Below, one piece after another: positions 8,759 to 17,293 of a stretch of 64,000 nucleotides of DNA. Position 1 is the stretch's first letter. Each line of letters starts with the position of its first letter. This DNA is from an uncultured Prevotella sp. (GTDB lineage Bacteria > Bacteroidota > Bacteroidia > Bacteroidales > Bacteroidaceae): assembly GCA_902464615.1 (NCBI GenBank), contig CABQKA010000008.1:1-64000 (forward strand), in the 5' to 3' direction. Both the position numbers and the translations under genes were made by a program. Below the pieces are notes generated by a model. The model saw only the letters and a list, made by a program, of their open reading frames with translations. It was not told the DNA's origin and did not search any database.

Positions 8759-8766
8759 CAAAATTA
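8759..8766 (-). promoter_or_regulatory. Putative capsule operon -7 element
   Basis: The minus strand reads TAATTTTG, matching TAnnTTTG. No good TTTG is seen at -33. It would give a leader of about 170 nt before upxY. Confidence 0.45.
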
Positions 8767-8962
8767 AGAATTTTTCCGGAAACCCACTTCGCTTCTCGTA
8801 AAATTCGCCGTAATGTTAACATCTGCAAATACAGGAGGCGTGGTGCGCGTCTGTTTCTCCTTATTTAATTTATTAGGCGGGAACAAGTTTGGGATATGAC
8901 TTTCATGAGGTGCATCTGCAACTATCCGGAATAAAAAAACGGACTTATTGACTGCATTATTG

Positions 8963-8970
8963 TATCTTTG
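8963..8970 (+). promoter_or_regulatory. dedA -7 element
   Basis: TATCTTTG matches the Bacteroidetes -7 consensus, 28 bp before the ATG at 8998. It supports that start over the in-frame TTG at 8968, which lies inside the element. Confidence 0.6.
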
Positions 8971-8997
8971 CACGCGAATCCGATAAGCGCAACCTTT

Positions 8998-9648
8998 ATG
9001 ATTGAATTTTTTCTGGACAATCTGAATTACTGGACCGTCCTGTTGGGCATGGCCATCGAGAGTTCCTTTATTCCTTTCCCTTCGGAAGTCATTGTCCCGC
9101 CGACAGCTTGGCTGGCCACGGGCCCGGACAGCGAGATGAACATCTTCATGGTGATTGTCGTCGCCACTCTGGGAGCCGACATCGGGGCTTTGGTCAATTA
9201 TTATCTGGCGAAGTGGCTGGGCCGTCCCGTAGTCTACAGTTTTGCCAACAGCCGGTGGGGACATCTCTGCCTGCTCAACGGCGAGAAGGTGGAGCATGCG
9301 GAGGAATATTTCCGCCGCCACGGCATCGCCTCCACATTCTTCGGCCGCCTTGTGCCCGCCGTGCGCCAGCTCATCTCCATACCGGCCGGTCTGGCCCGCA
9401 TGAAGCTCCACACCTTCCTGCTCTACACGACGCTGGGTGCCGGGGCGTGGAACATCGTACTGGCGGCCTTGGGCTATCTGGTCCGTGTTTCGTTCCCGGA
9501 AGTCAAGACCACCAAAGACGTGTCCGACCTGGCTTCTGTCTACAGCCACGAAATCGGCTACGGCATCCTGGCCATCCTGGCTATCGTCATCATCTACTTT
9601 ATCGTGCGGCATTTCATGAAACGCCGCAACAGCAGCAAAAAGCCCTGA
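8998..9648 (+). CDS. DedA family membrane protein
   Basis: About 216 residues with four to six hydrophobic segments. The motifs ESSFIPFPSEVIVPPTAWLA and FFGRLVPAVRQLISIPAG are the two signature parts of the DedA (SNARE-associated/VTT) family, inner-membrane proteins linked to lipid-carrier recycling and envelope homeostasis. The gly-rich FXGRXXPXXR stretch is intact. First gene of a tightly packed three-gene unit (3 bp and 1 bp gaps to the next genes). The start at 8998 is chosen because a -7 element lies just upstream. Confidence 0.9.
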   Translation: MIEFFLDNLNYWTVLLGMAIESSFIPFPSEVIVPPTAWLATGPDSEMNIFMVIVVATLGADIGALVNYYLAKWLGRPVVYSFANSRWGHLCLLNGEKVEHAEEYFRRHGIASTFFGRLVPAVRQLISIPAGLARMKLHTFLLYTTLGAGAWNIVLAALGYLVRVSFPEVKTTKDVSDLASVYSHEIGYGILAILAIVIIYFIVRHFMKRRNSSKKP

Positions 9649-9651
9649 CCC

Positions 9652-10461
9652 ATGCGCTGCCTGCCGCTGTTGCTGGCCTTGTCGGGCCTGACGCTTGCTG
9701 CCGGGGCGCAATGCCTGGACCAGGGGCGGAGCATGTCTGCCCCCACCGAGCATCAGCTCCTTTTCAGCGCGGGCCGCATCAATGTGCTCGACACGTACCT
9801 TTCCCCTTTGGAGTACACAGGCCCGTCGGTGGGCGTGCTGCACCGTTCCGAGCGGCTGGCCCGCTGGGGCAAAGGCCGGGTAACGGTAACAGGGCTGGTC
9901 AACGGCTATGCGGCTTATCTCCACTCGCCTACCGACGACGGGAAAGAATGGGAAGGGCACTTGTCCGGGGCTTTCGGCTGGCACTACAACTGGCGGCCGG
10001 CGCGAGGATTGCGGTTAGGCCTGGGAGGATTGGCCGAACTTTCCACCGGTTTTACCTACAACACGCGCAACGGCAACAATCCCGCCCAGGGCCGGCTCGG
10101 CGTATCGGTGGCGCTTTCGGCCATCGCCTCTTACGATTTCCGGGTCTGCCGCAGGCGACTTTCAGCCCGCGCCCAAGTGGACGTACCCCTCACCGGCGCG
10201 CAGTTCACGCCCAATTACGGGCAGTCCTATTATGAGATATTCTCCCTCGGACACTACGACCACAACGTGCGCTGGACACACCCGGGCAACGCACCGTCCT
10301 GCCGCATGCTGGCCACGCTCTCTTTCCCGCTGGGCCGTTCCACACTTTCCGTAGGCTACTGGATGGACATCCGTCAAAGCGAGCTCAACCATCTGAAGCG
10401 CCACGCCTGGAGCCACCAGTTCGTATTGGGCTACGTGCGGCGCATCCGCCTCTGTCCTTGA
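9652..10461 (+). CDS. DUF3316-like outer-membrane beta-barrel protein
   Basis: About 269 residues with a signal peptide (MRCLPLLLALSGLTLAAGAQ). The rest shows alternating hydrophobic and polar strands typical of a small beta-barrel, with conserved features such as GPSVGVLHRSERLARWG near residue 60, resembling the Bacteroidetes-restricted DUF3316 family. The function of that family is not known to me. Translationally packed between dedA and the S41 protease gene, so these three are probably co-expressed. Confidence 0.65.
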   Translation: MRCLPLLLALSGLTLAAGAQCLDQGRSMSAPTEHQLLFSAGRINVLDTYLSPLEYTGPSVGVLHRSERLARWGKGRVTVTGLVNGYAAYLHSPTDDGKEWEGHLSGAFGWHYNWRPARGLRLGLGGLAELSTGFTYNTRNGNNPAQGRLGVSVALSAIASYDFRVCRRRLSARAQVDVPLTGAQFTPNYGQSYYEIFSLGHYDHNVRWTHPGNAPSCRMLATLSFPLGRSTLSVGYWMDIRQSELNHLKRHAWSHQFVLGYVRRIRLCP

Positions 10462-10462
10462 A

Positions 10463-11545
10463 ATGTTTTTCCGTCCATCGTCACCCATGCCCTGTCTCCC
10501 ACCCGCTTTGCTGTCCCGCCTGTGGCGCCTCGCCGCTCCGTTGCTGTTCGGCGCGTCGCTGCTGCTGTCGTCCTGCATCACCGAAGAAGTCCCCTCCGAC
10601 ACCCGGCAAGGCAACTTCGACGCCTTATGGCGCACGCTCGACGAGCACTATTGTTTCTTCTCTTACAAGGCGGAGGAATACGGCCTGGACTGGAACGAAG
10701 TGCGCGAACGCTATGCGCCGGCCATCAGCGAAGGTATGACACAGGCGCAACTGTTTGAAGTGCTGGCCAAAATGACTTACGAGCTTCGCGACGGCCACGT
10801 GAACCTCTACGCCGCCCACGACGTGGCCCGCTACGGCGCATGGTACGACGACTATCCGATGAACTACTCCGACTCTCTGGAGCGGAAATACTTAGGCCGG
10901 GCGGAAGACTACGCCCAAGCCTCCAGCCTGCGCTACCGCATACTCGACGACAACATCGGCTACGTGCGCTGCGCGTCGTTCGAGTCCGACTTCGGCGACG
11001 GCAACCTCCAGGAAATGGTGCGCGCCCTCATGGGATGCGACGGCCTCATCGTCGACCTGCGCAGCAACGGCGGCGGCATGCTTACCGCCGCGCAACACTT
11101 AGCCTCCCTTTTCATCAACGAGACTGCCGTCATCGCTTACATGTCCCACAAGACCGGACCGGGACACGACGATTTCTCCACGCCCGAACCCGTCACGCTC
11201 GACCCCTTCCGGGGGCTGCGCTGGCAAAAGCCGGTGGCCATCCTGACCAACCGCCGCACTTACAGCGCCGCCAATGCTTTCGTGATGTACCTGAAAGGCT
11301 TGCCGAACGTCACCGTCGTAGGCGACCGCACCGGCGGCGGGGCGGGGATGCCCTTTTCCAGCGAACTTCCCTGCGGGTGGCTGCTGCGCTTCTCGGCCTG
11401 CCCCACCTACGACCGCCACATGCAGCTCTCCGAAATGGGCATTGACCCGGACGTGAAAGTGGACATCACCTCCACGGACTATGCCCGCAGCGTCGACACC
11501 ATCATCGAAACGGCGCGCACGCTGCTCCGGTCCGCAGCGCAATAA
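10463..11545 (+). CDS. S41 family lipoprotein peptidase
   Basis: About 360 residues. A lipobox LLLSSC with Cys near residue 38 predicts a lipoprotein. The C-terminal processing protease fold is shown by YELRDGHVNLYA, LIVDLRSNGGG and NRRTYSAANAFVMYLKG, where Ser268 (in TYSAAN) is the likely nucleophile, followed by VGDRTGGGAG. There is no evident PDZ domain, so it is a short relative of tail-specific proteases. It begins 1 bp after the DUF3316-like gene and ends before a long bidirectional hairpin. Confidence 0.85.
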   Translation: MFFRPSSPMPCLPPALLSRLWRLAAPLLFGASLLLSSCITEEVPSDTRQGNFDALWRTLDEHYCFFSYKAEEYGLDWNEVRERYAPAISEGMTQAQLFEVLAKMTYELRDGHVNLYAAHDVARYGAWYDDYPMNYSDSLERKYLGRAEDYAQASSLRYRILDDNIGYVRCASFESDFGDGNLQEMVRALMGCDGLIVDLRSNGGGMLTAAQHLASLFINETAVIAYMSHKTGPGHDDFSTPEPVTLDPFRGLRWQKPVAILTNRRTYSAANAFVMYLKGLPNVTVVGDRTGGGAGMPFSSELPCGWLLRFSACPTYDRHMQLSEMGIDPDVKVDITSTDYARSVDTIIETARTLLRSAAQ

Positions 11546-11556
11546 CGCACGGCCCC

Positions 11557-11613
11557 ATTACGTTTTCCCCGGAAAAAGGATGACTTCCGTCCTTTTTCCG
11601 GGGAAAACGTAAT
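11557..11613. terminator. Perfect 24-bp inverted repeat, bidirectional terminator
   Basis: Arms 11557-11580 and 11590-11613 are perfectly complementary over 24 bp with a 9-nt loop. It sits between convergent genes (S41 protease and marC). A T-rich stretch follows on the plus strand. The stem is much longer than a usual intrinsic terminator. Confidence 0.8.
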
Positions 11614-11631
11614 ATTTTATCCGGCAGCCGC

Positions 11632-12249
11632 TCAGGCTCCCTGGAGCCGTTCAATGATGGCGGACAGATTGGTCATGAAAAGGCGGACAGAAATAGCCAG
11701 CAAGATGATGCCGAAAAACTTACGCAACAGATAGATGGTACTCTTGCTGATAAGCTGCTCCACGCGCTCGGTCGCCCGCAACACGAAGTAGACGAACACC
11801 ATATTCAGGAAAAGTCCTGCCAGAATATTCACCGTATCGTACTCGGCCCGCAGCGAAATGAGCGTCGTGAACGAGCCTGCCCCGGCTATGAGGGGAAACA
11901 CCACGGGGATGAGCGTGGCTTCCTTGATAGGACCTGTGTTCTTGAAAATTTCCACGTCGAGCAGCATCTCAAGCGCCAACGCGAAGATAATCAGCGCACC
12001 GGCCACGGCAAACGACTCGATGTCGATGCTGAAAAGACGCAGCAGCATGTCGCCTGCAAAAAAGAAACCTACGAGCAGGGCCGTAGAGATGAGCGTAGCA
12101 TGAGCCGCGTTAATAGGCCGGCCCCGCTTTTTCAAGTCTATGAACAATGGCGTCGAGCCTAACACATCAATGATGGCGAAAAGGACAAGGAACGCACTCG
12201 CTATTTGCTGCAAGTCAAACCGTTCCCACAAATTCGTAATGAAATCCAT
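11632..12249 (-). CDS. MarC family inner-membrane protein
   Basis: About 205 residues with six hydrophobic segments. The N-terminus LVLFAIIDVLGSTPLFIDL and the mid-part VVFPLIAGAGSFTTLI are MarC/UPF0056 signatures. The family has no firmly established function despite the name. The frame is open to 12480, but the added N-terminus is Arg/Pro-rich and overlaps a repeat array. The ATG at 12249 gives the standard family start, and a -7 element lies at 12283-12290. Confidence 0.88.
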   Translation of the reverse strand: MDFITNLWERFDLQQIASAFLVLFAIIDVLGSTPLFIDLKKRGRPINAAHATLISTALLVGFFFAGDMLLRLFSIDIESFAVAGALIIFALALEMLLDVEIFKNTGPIKEATLIPVVFPLIAGAGSFTTLISLRAEYDTVNILAGLFLNMVFVYFVLRATERVEQLISKSTIYLLRKFFGIILLAISVRLFMTNLSAIIERLQGA

Positions 12250-12282
12250 ACGACGGTCGTTTATCAGGTTTAATATCAGTTG

Positions 12283-12290
12283 CAAAGTTA
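12283..12290 (-). promoter_or_regulatory. marC -7 element
   Basis: The minus strand reads TAACTTTG, 33 bp before the marC start. No clear -33 partner. Confidence 0.5.
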
Positions 12291-12403
12291 ACATTTTTCC
12301 TGTCATTTCCACCGCCGCCGCTCCGCTTATCCTTCGAGCAGCCGCCATACGCCGCCGCCAGCCCGGGCGCGAGGGACACCGCCAGCCCCCGGCCGCACGA
12401 CGA

Positions 12404-12466
12404 AGAGGAATAGGCCCCGTCGCAACGGGGCCTATGGCAATTTTGCCCCGGCCTATCCGTCTTTGG
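12404..12466. repeat. Three-unit 21-bp palindromic repeat array (copy 2)
   Basis: Units start at 12404, 12425 and 12446. Neighbouring units pair to give hairpins, for example ATAGGCCCCGT with ACGGGGCCTAT, and TTGCCCCGGCCT with AGGCCGGGGCAA just beyond the array. It lies between the GH36 gene 3' end and the marC promoter, both minus strand, so it may also act as a 3' end structure for GH36. Confidence 0.8.
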
Positions 12467-12509
12467 ACAGGCCGGGGCAATGTTATTTAACGGCCGGAGG
12501 CCGGACGCG

Positions 12510-14690
12510 TCAGTCCACGCGCTCCAGGCGCAGCACGCAGGAAGCGTACTCGCCGGAGAGGGGGAGTGAGATTCCTTCGTTCATCAGGAAACGGCCGGAG
12601 AACACCTTGCCGCTGACACCGACGGGCCGTGCCCCTTCGGGCAATCCCAGTTCCGTCAGCCGGTAATGGGCGGCGGGGTCCAGTCCGTCCATGCGGAAGG
12701 CCGGCCACTCCTGGCTCAGGAAATGCTGCAGCTTGTAGGCGAAGAAAGCGGCCTCGCGCCCGTCGGGAGCAACATACATCAGCGAGGAAACGCCTTTGTC
12801 GTCATAAGGAGAAACGAGGCGGTACAGGTCGCCCATCTGCACGACAGGGCGAATCGTCTTGTAGTCCGCAATGGCGCGGCGCGAATAGGCGCGCTCCTTC
12901 TCGCTCATGGCGGACGGCTGCAGCTCCATCCCGAGGCGTGCGCTCATGGCCACGGCAAAGCGGAACTTCAACGGGATGCGCCGGCCCGTCTGATGGTTCG
13001 GCGACGTGCTGACATGCGAGGCCATGGACATGGCCGGGAAGAAATAAGAGGCTCCCCACTGCATGTACACGCGCTGCAAGGCATCCGTATTGTCGCTCAC
13101 CCAGAACTCGTCGAAATAGGGCAGGATGCCGTAGTTGGCACGTCCGCCACCACTGGCACAGGCCTGCATCACCAGGTCGGGATACTTCGCGCGGATGCGG
13201 CGGAGCACGTTCAGCAGGCCTTCGTGATAGGCCGTGTAGAGGTGCGACTGGCGGTCGGCGGGCAGATAGGACGAGCCATAGCTGGTCAGCGACATGTTGG
13301 CGTCCCACTTGATGTAGGCCAGGTCGGGACACGCCGTCTTCAAACGGTCAACGACACCGAACACGAAGTCCTGCACATCCGGATTAGAGAGGTCGAGCAA
13401 GAGCTGCGTCCCGCCGCGGCCGGGCAGTGGCTCCCTGCCTTCCGGGCATACGATCCAGTCGGGATGTGCCTCGAAAAGCTCGCTATGGGTATTGGCCATC
13501 TCCGGCTCAATCCAGATGCCGAACTTCACGCCATTGGCCGCAGCTTCCGCGGTCAGGGCCTTGAGTCCGCCGGGAAGTTTGGCGGTGTCCACTTCCCAGT
13601 CGCCGAGCGCCGCGTTGTCGCGGTCGCGCTTGTATTTCCGCCCGAACCATCCGTCGTCCATGACGAAGAGTTCACCGCCCAAATCAGCAATGTCCTTGAT
13701 CATGCCTTTCATTTTCCCCTCGTCTACTGCCAGGTAAACACCTTCCCAGCTGTTGAGCAGGATGTCGCGGGGCTTGTCGCCGTGGGCCAGGTGCGTGGCG
13801 CGCGCCCAGCGGTGGAAGTTCCGGCTGACCTGCCCCATGCCTTGCGGACTGAAGGTGACGGCCAGCTCCGGCGTACGGAACACCTCGCCGCGCTCCAGAT
13901 GCCAGTCCGCCCCAAGGTTGTCGATGCCGGCCAGGAAGTCATAGTTTCCGCCGCTCTCCTTGCTGATGCGCAGGTTGTAGTTCCCGCCCCAGCAAAGCGC
14001 CGCCCCGACCACACGGCCGCTACGCTCGTCGGGTTTTCCGTCGAGCGAGACCATCACTTCGGCATGGCGCGTGTGCGAATTGCGCACGCCGTCGCGGTTC
14101 TTGATAACTTTCATGCCCGTCGTCAGCGGTTCCTGTTGCAGGAAGCTCTCCGCTCCCCAGTTCCCGTAGAGGTGGGAAAGCCATGCCTCCGTGCCGCGCA
14201 AAGGCAGATAGCCCGATGCGCACTGCTGCAATACGACAGGCTTTTTCATCTCGTGGGACACTTCTGTCCACATCTCGATGACGTCCAGGTCTTGATAAGC
14301 CTTGTAGTTCAGTTTCACACGGACCGGGAACTTCGTGTCGCGGAGCGTGAAAGCCAGCAGTTCGCCACCGTCCACGGCCCTACGCTCCACGCTGTCGAGC
14401 ACCAGTTGCAAAGCCAGTTGCCCGTCGGGCAGGACCACCTGCAAGGCGGGCTCGGGATTGTAGCCGTAACCGAAAACGGGATAAGCGTCGGCATAAGTGT
14501 AAAGGCCGGCGGCCCGCACCTGCCCCGCCTCGTCGGGGGCGACACGGTCGCCGTAGTAGCAGAAATGCAGACTTTGCCCCTTCGTTCCCTCAAAGAGCAT
14601 GGAGGTATGGGGCGTAGAGAGAAGGTAGTCGTCCGCCGATACGAAGGCGGGGACTGCCAGCAAAAGCGAAAGAAGCCATTTTCTCATCAT
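12510..14690 (-). CDS. GH36 alpha-galactosidase, secreted
   Basis: About 726 residues with a signal peptide (MMRKWLLSLLLAVPAFVSA). The central barrel shows VMDDGWFGRKYKRDRDNAA, FGIWIEPEMAN, YIKWDANMS with nucleophile Asp463, and FWVSDNTDA with acid/base Asp533, all in the GH36 arrangement. This family hydrolyses alpha-1,6-galactosides such as melibiose and raffinose-type sugars. The signal peptide implies a periplasmic enzyme. It follows the six-hairpin glycosidase gene by 29 bp in the same direction, so they likely form a two-gene operon. Confidence 0.92.
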   Translation of the reverse strand: MMRKWLLSLLLAVPAFVSADDYLLSTPHTSMLFEGTKGQSLHFCYYGDRVAPDEAGQVRAAGLYTYADAYPVFGYGYNPEPALQVVLPDGQLALQLVLDSVERRAVDGGELLAFTLRDTKFPVRVKLNYKAYQDLDVIEMWTEVSHEMKKPVVLQQCASGYLPLRGTEAWLSHLYGNWGAESFLQQEPLTTGMKVIKNRDGVRNSHTRHAEVMVSLDGKPDERSGRVVGAALCWGGNYNLRISKESGGNYDFLAGIDNLGADWHLERGEVFRTPELAVTFSPQGMGQVSRNFHRWARATHLAHGDKPRDILLNSWEGVYLAVDEGKMKGMIKDIADLGGELFVMDDGWFGRKYKRDRDNAALGDWEVDTAKLPGGLKALTAEAAANGVKFGIWIEPEMANTHSELFEAHPDWIVCPEGREPLPGRGGTQLLLDLSNPDVQDFVFGVVDRLKTACPDLAYIKWDANMSLTSYGSSYLPADRQSHLYTAYHEGLLNVLRRIRAKYPDLVMQACASGGGRANYGILPYFDEFWVSDNTDALQRVYMQWGASYFFPAMSMASHVSTSPNHQTGRRIPLKFRFAVAMSARLGMELQPSAMSEKERAYSRRAIADYKTIRPVVQMGDLYRLVSPYDDKGVSSLMYVAPDGREAAFFAYKLQHFLSQEWPAFRMDGLDPAAHYRLTELGLPEGARPVGVSGKVFSGRFLMNEGISLPLSGEYASCVLRLERVD

Positions 14691-14719
14691 ATTCCAAGTA
14701 TATAAAAAGATTATATCAT

Positions 14720-16732
14720 TTACAGCCGCACGTTCAATGCCTTCCCCTTGCGGATTACCTGTTCCGTAACCGTTTTCCCGGCTTTTTTTATCAACACGCG
14801 CATTTTGTCCTCACCGGCTTTGGTAATCTGTATGTCAAAGGTACTGCCGAAGGCGCATACTCTACGCAGTGTCATATATCCCCACTGAGACGGCAGGCGC
14901 GGAGTCATTGTAAACGAGCGGAAGCCGGTAGGCCGGATGCCGAACAGCCCCTCGGTGATGACGCGCCCGTACAGTCCGCTTTCGGCCGACAAATGCCGCT
15001 GGTTCCCCTCGGGCCAGGCCTCGATGGCATACGGGACATGCTCGCCCAGCAGCCGCGTAGAAGAATAGCGGTGCAGGAAAGCCGTCGCCTTATCCACCTC
15101 TCCTGCCGTATATACGCCCCGTAGCGCGTACAGCGTCGCCCTGTCCCAGAACGTATCGTCGCCGGCTTGCGTCAGCAACCCGTTCTCGGTCCATAAGCGG
15201 GGCGAGAAGAGCGCGCGTATCGTCTCTGGGGCCCGTTCGGTGATGCCTACGGTCAGGGGGATACATATCCACGAGCGCAACACGTCATTCCCCTGATAGT
15301 ACGCATAAGTATCGAACCCCTCCACGTTGGCCCCGAAATAGGCCTCAATGTCTTTCCTGATTTTCTTCGCCTGACTACGGTACTGCCTGGCCACCCTGTC
15401 TCCCTTGCCCAGCTCGTGCGCCAGGCAGGAGGCGGACAAAAGGGCGTCGTAATATAAAGAGGAGGTGCAGAGATTGGCCTTACCGGAAGGGAAGCGTCCC
15501 TCCAGCTCATCCGAGTCGGAAGCTATCACTCCCTCCGGCAGCATTTTCCGCCTGCAATATTCCAGGCACCACGTAATCAAGGGCCAAAGCTGTTCGGCCT
15601 CCGGGCGGCTGCCCCGGGCCAAGGCATACCGCGCGGCGCCGTAGGCAATCATGGCCGCGTCGCCGCGGTCGCCGGCCCCGTTCCAGATGTCCTTTCCCTC
15701 GGCGATGATGGAACTGGGAATAGGCTTCCACTCATTGTTCATGAAACGTGCGAAATGCGCAAAAGAATTCAGCGCAGACCGGCAACCGTATTCGTAACCG
15801 GTAAAAGGAAAATACGGATTGATGTATTCTGCCTGGTCGTTGGCCCAAATGGCGGCGTAAAACGATTCGCCCCCCGGCCCGTGCATCGGCCCGCCGGCGG
15901 TTTCGTAAATACTTTCGCAGGCTCTGATCTTGGAGAATGCGAACATGGTATTGATGACGGAGTCTGGGGTTTCAAGTATCAGGTTGCTTGCCAGCTGGTC
16001 CAACAGGAGCGCGCGCTGCTCCGCCTCCCGGTCCGCGCGGATGCTGTCAAGCGTCTCGTCCGGTTTACGGCCGGCCATATACGCGGAAAGCCGCAGCGTG
16101 TCCCGCGGGTTCAAGTAGAAACAGCCTGAGGGCGCCAGGCCGTATTCCAGCAGATAGGCCCCGTCCGTGCCTTCATCCGGGGCGGTACGGTACGAAATAT
16201 CCACGCGGGGGACTTCCACCCTCAGCCTCCGCTCGCCTATATTGACAATCGCATAGCGCTCGATGGCGGCAGGCTGCTCCACAGAGGGGAAATATTGGCG
16301 GAGCAGTTTTATTTTTTGTCCCCGCCCGCAGTCGAACGTGCTGCTTACTTCCAGCGTCCCGTTCAGTCTTATGGAAGTGACCGTCTCCCTGCCCACGGCA
16401 AGCCCGTCTATGTTCAGCAGCCTGACGGGGTCGATGCCGAACCGCCTCATCAGGCTGGCGTGCGTATTGTTGGGCACGGTGCGCAGCAGGGGCCACACCA
16501 TGCCTTTGTCCAGGCGGAAACCGCCGTCGTTGCCTATCCCGTAACGGTAAACGACAGATACTCGTTTACCGCTCATTTCGACGTGGTCCTCGTGCGGCGG
16601 CCCCTGCGGCGTCCACTCTATTTCGCATGGCGCCGCAATCTTCCACCGGTTTTGGCCGACGGCCGCAACGGCGGGCCACAGCAGGCACGCCACGACGATT
16701 GCGAGAAAAAGATTCCTGTTCATTTGTCCCAT
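14720..16732 (-). CDS. Six-hairpin (alpha/alpha)6-barrel glycosidase-like protein, secreted
   Basis: About 670 residues. Two adjacent start codons (16732 and 16723) give the same signal peptide (NRNLFLAIVVACLLWPAVA). The region from about residue 280 has repeated helical hairpins and acidic patches (AAIWANDQAEYINPYFPFTG, GDRGDAAMIAYG, AGDDTFWDRATLYALRG, IEAWPEGNQRHLSAESGLYG) typical of the six-hairpin glycosidase superfamily; a beta-sandwich precedes it. I cannot assign a GH family or substrate. It heads a probable operon with the GH36 alpha-galactosidase, so a galactose-containing glycan is a reasonable guess. Its leader holds a terminator hairpin. Confidence 0.7.
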   Translation of the reverse strand: MGQMNRNLFLAIVVACLLWPAVAAVGQNRWKIAAPCEIEWTPQGPPHEDHVEMSGKRVSVVYRYGIGNDGGFRLDKGMVWPLLRTVPNNTHASLMRRFGIDPVRLLNIDGLAVGRETVTSIRLNGTLEVSSTFDCGRGQKIKLLRQYFPSVEQPAAIERYAIVNIGERRLRVEVPRVDISYRTAPDEGTDGAYLLEYGLAPSGCFYLNPRDTLRLSAYMAGRKPDETLDSIRADREAEQRALLLDQLASNLILETPDSVINTMFAFSKIRACESIYETAGGPMHGPGGESFYAAIWANDQAEYINPYFPFTGYEYGCRSALNSFAHFARFMNNEWKPIPSSIIAEGKDIWNGAGDRGDAAMIAYGAARYALARGSRPEAEQLWPLITWCLEYCRRKMLPEGVIASDSDELEGRFPSGKANLCTSSLYYDALLSASCLAHELGKGDRVARQYRSQAKKIRKDIEAYFGANVEGFDTYAYYQGNDVLRSWICIPLTVGITERAPETIRALFSPRLWTENGLLTQAGDDTFWDRATLYALRGVYTAGEVDKATAFLHRYSSTRLLGEHVPYAIEAWPEGNQRHLSAESGLYGRVITEGLFGIRPTGFRSFTMTPRLPSQWGYMTLRRVCAFGSTFDIQITKAGEDKMRVLIKKAGKTVTEQVIRKGKALNVRL

Positions 16733-16792
16733 AGCCTTTTCATGTATTTTCCAAGATGCGGACACAGTCCCCGCCCTGCACACCACACCGCG

Positions 16793-16822
16793 AAAAAAAC
16801 GCCGGCCGCGCCGTGGCCGGCG
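16793..16822 (-). terminator. Terminator hairpin in the leader of the six-hairpin glycosidase gene
   Basis: On the minus strand CGCCGGCC pairs with GGCCGGCG (8 bp, 7-nt loop) followed by TTTTTTT. It lies between the putative promoter (16893-16900) and the start codon at 16732, with no other gene upstream to terminate. Confidence 0.8.
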
Positions 16823-16892
16823 ATGCGCCGCGCGCCGGGAGACGCGCCTAAGGAAGAAGCGTGCCGGGACTGCCGTTCCGTTTTCACTCCGG

Positions 16893-16900
16893 CAAATTTA
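16893..16900 (-). promoter_or_regulatory. Putative -7 element for the glycosidase operon
   Basis: The minus strand reads TAAATTTG, with GTTG 20 bp upstream (16921-16924). The predicted leader is about 150 nt and includes the terminator hairpin. Confidence 0.5.
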
Positions 16901-17073
16901 GAAAAAACGGGACGGCGGCGCAACGGCGCGGACCGGAATTGCCGCCCCGTCGCAAAATCGTACATGCCGCGACCGGATTGTCCATCATCCGGCCCGGCGC
17001 GGAGAGTCGCCGCACGCAGCCGGCAGCGCGGCACCGAAGCGGCACCGGAGCGGCGGCCATGCACCGGCCCGCC

Positions 17074-17136
17074 ACGGGGCTAAGCCCCCTTCCTTCGGGG
17101 ATAGGCCCTGTAAATACGGGGCTAAGGCCCGTGCGC
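17074..17136. repeat. Three-unit 21-bp palindromic repeat array (copy 3)
   Basis: Units start at 17074, 17095 and 17116, the first and last beginning ACGGGGCTAAG. This copy is in a divergent intergenic region, so it is not in the 3' UTR of any gene. It ends 63 bp before the plus-strand -33 candidate. Confidence 0.85.
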
Positions 17137-17199
17137 GGCGCAAACAGCCGTCCGGGACGCGCCCCCGGCGCAAGGCCGGCCGACGTAATCTTTGCCGCT

Positions 17200-17234
17200 T
17201 TTGCACCGATTCCACCGATTTTTTTGTAAGTTTG
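17200..17234 (+). promoter_or_regulatory. Promoter of the zinc-ribbon/CDF/porT unit
   Basis: TTTG (17200-17203) and TAAGTTTG (17227-17234) with a 23-bp spacer, about 60 bp before the ATG at 17294. Confidence 0.5.
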
Positions 17235-17293
17235 CCCCGGAAAAGGCCACGGCCGCTACATGGCCGCGACAGACTCCCCCAACGCCATCCCCT

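Larger units (their letters stand above)
8579..8997. other. Divergent control region between upxY and dedA
   Basis: This 419-bp region has no convincing gene. For the minus strand it holds a -7 element (8759-8766) and the upxY leader with a terminator hairpin (8603-8631). For the plus strand it holds the dedA -7 element at 8963-8970. I looked for inverted repeats flanking the capsule promoter, as in phase-variable Bacteroides capsule promoters, and found none that were convincing. Confidence 0.6.
16733..17293. other. Divergent intergenic region with promoters, leader terminator and repeat array
   Basis: No supportable gene. Reading toward lower coordinates it holds a minus-strand -7 element (16893-16900) and a leader terminator (16793-16822). 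Toward higher coordinates it holds repeat array copy 3 (17074-17136) and a plus-strand promoter (17200-17234). Open frames here have Arg/Ala/Pro-rich products and look like GC-bias artefacts. Confidence 0.6.

Noticed and set aside
8760..8960. Phase-variable (invertible) capsule promoter
   Set aside because: No pair of long inverted repeats around the -7 element at 8759-8766 was found.
8764..9984. Minus-strand frame of 406 codons opposite dedA and the DUF3316-like gene
   Set aside because: Overlaps recognisable genes on the plus strand and crosses the divergent promoters.
12666..14705. Plus-strand frame of 679 codons opposite the GH36 gene
   Set aside because: Shadow frame in GC-rich DNA; GH36 catalytic motifs on the minus strand are intact.
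16720..17064. 114-codon minus-strand frame upstream of the six-hairpin glycosidase
   Set aside because: Arg/Gly/Ala-rich product without motifs; it runs across a terminator and promoter and overlaps the start of the real gene.
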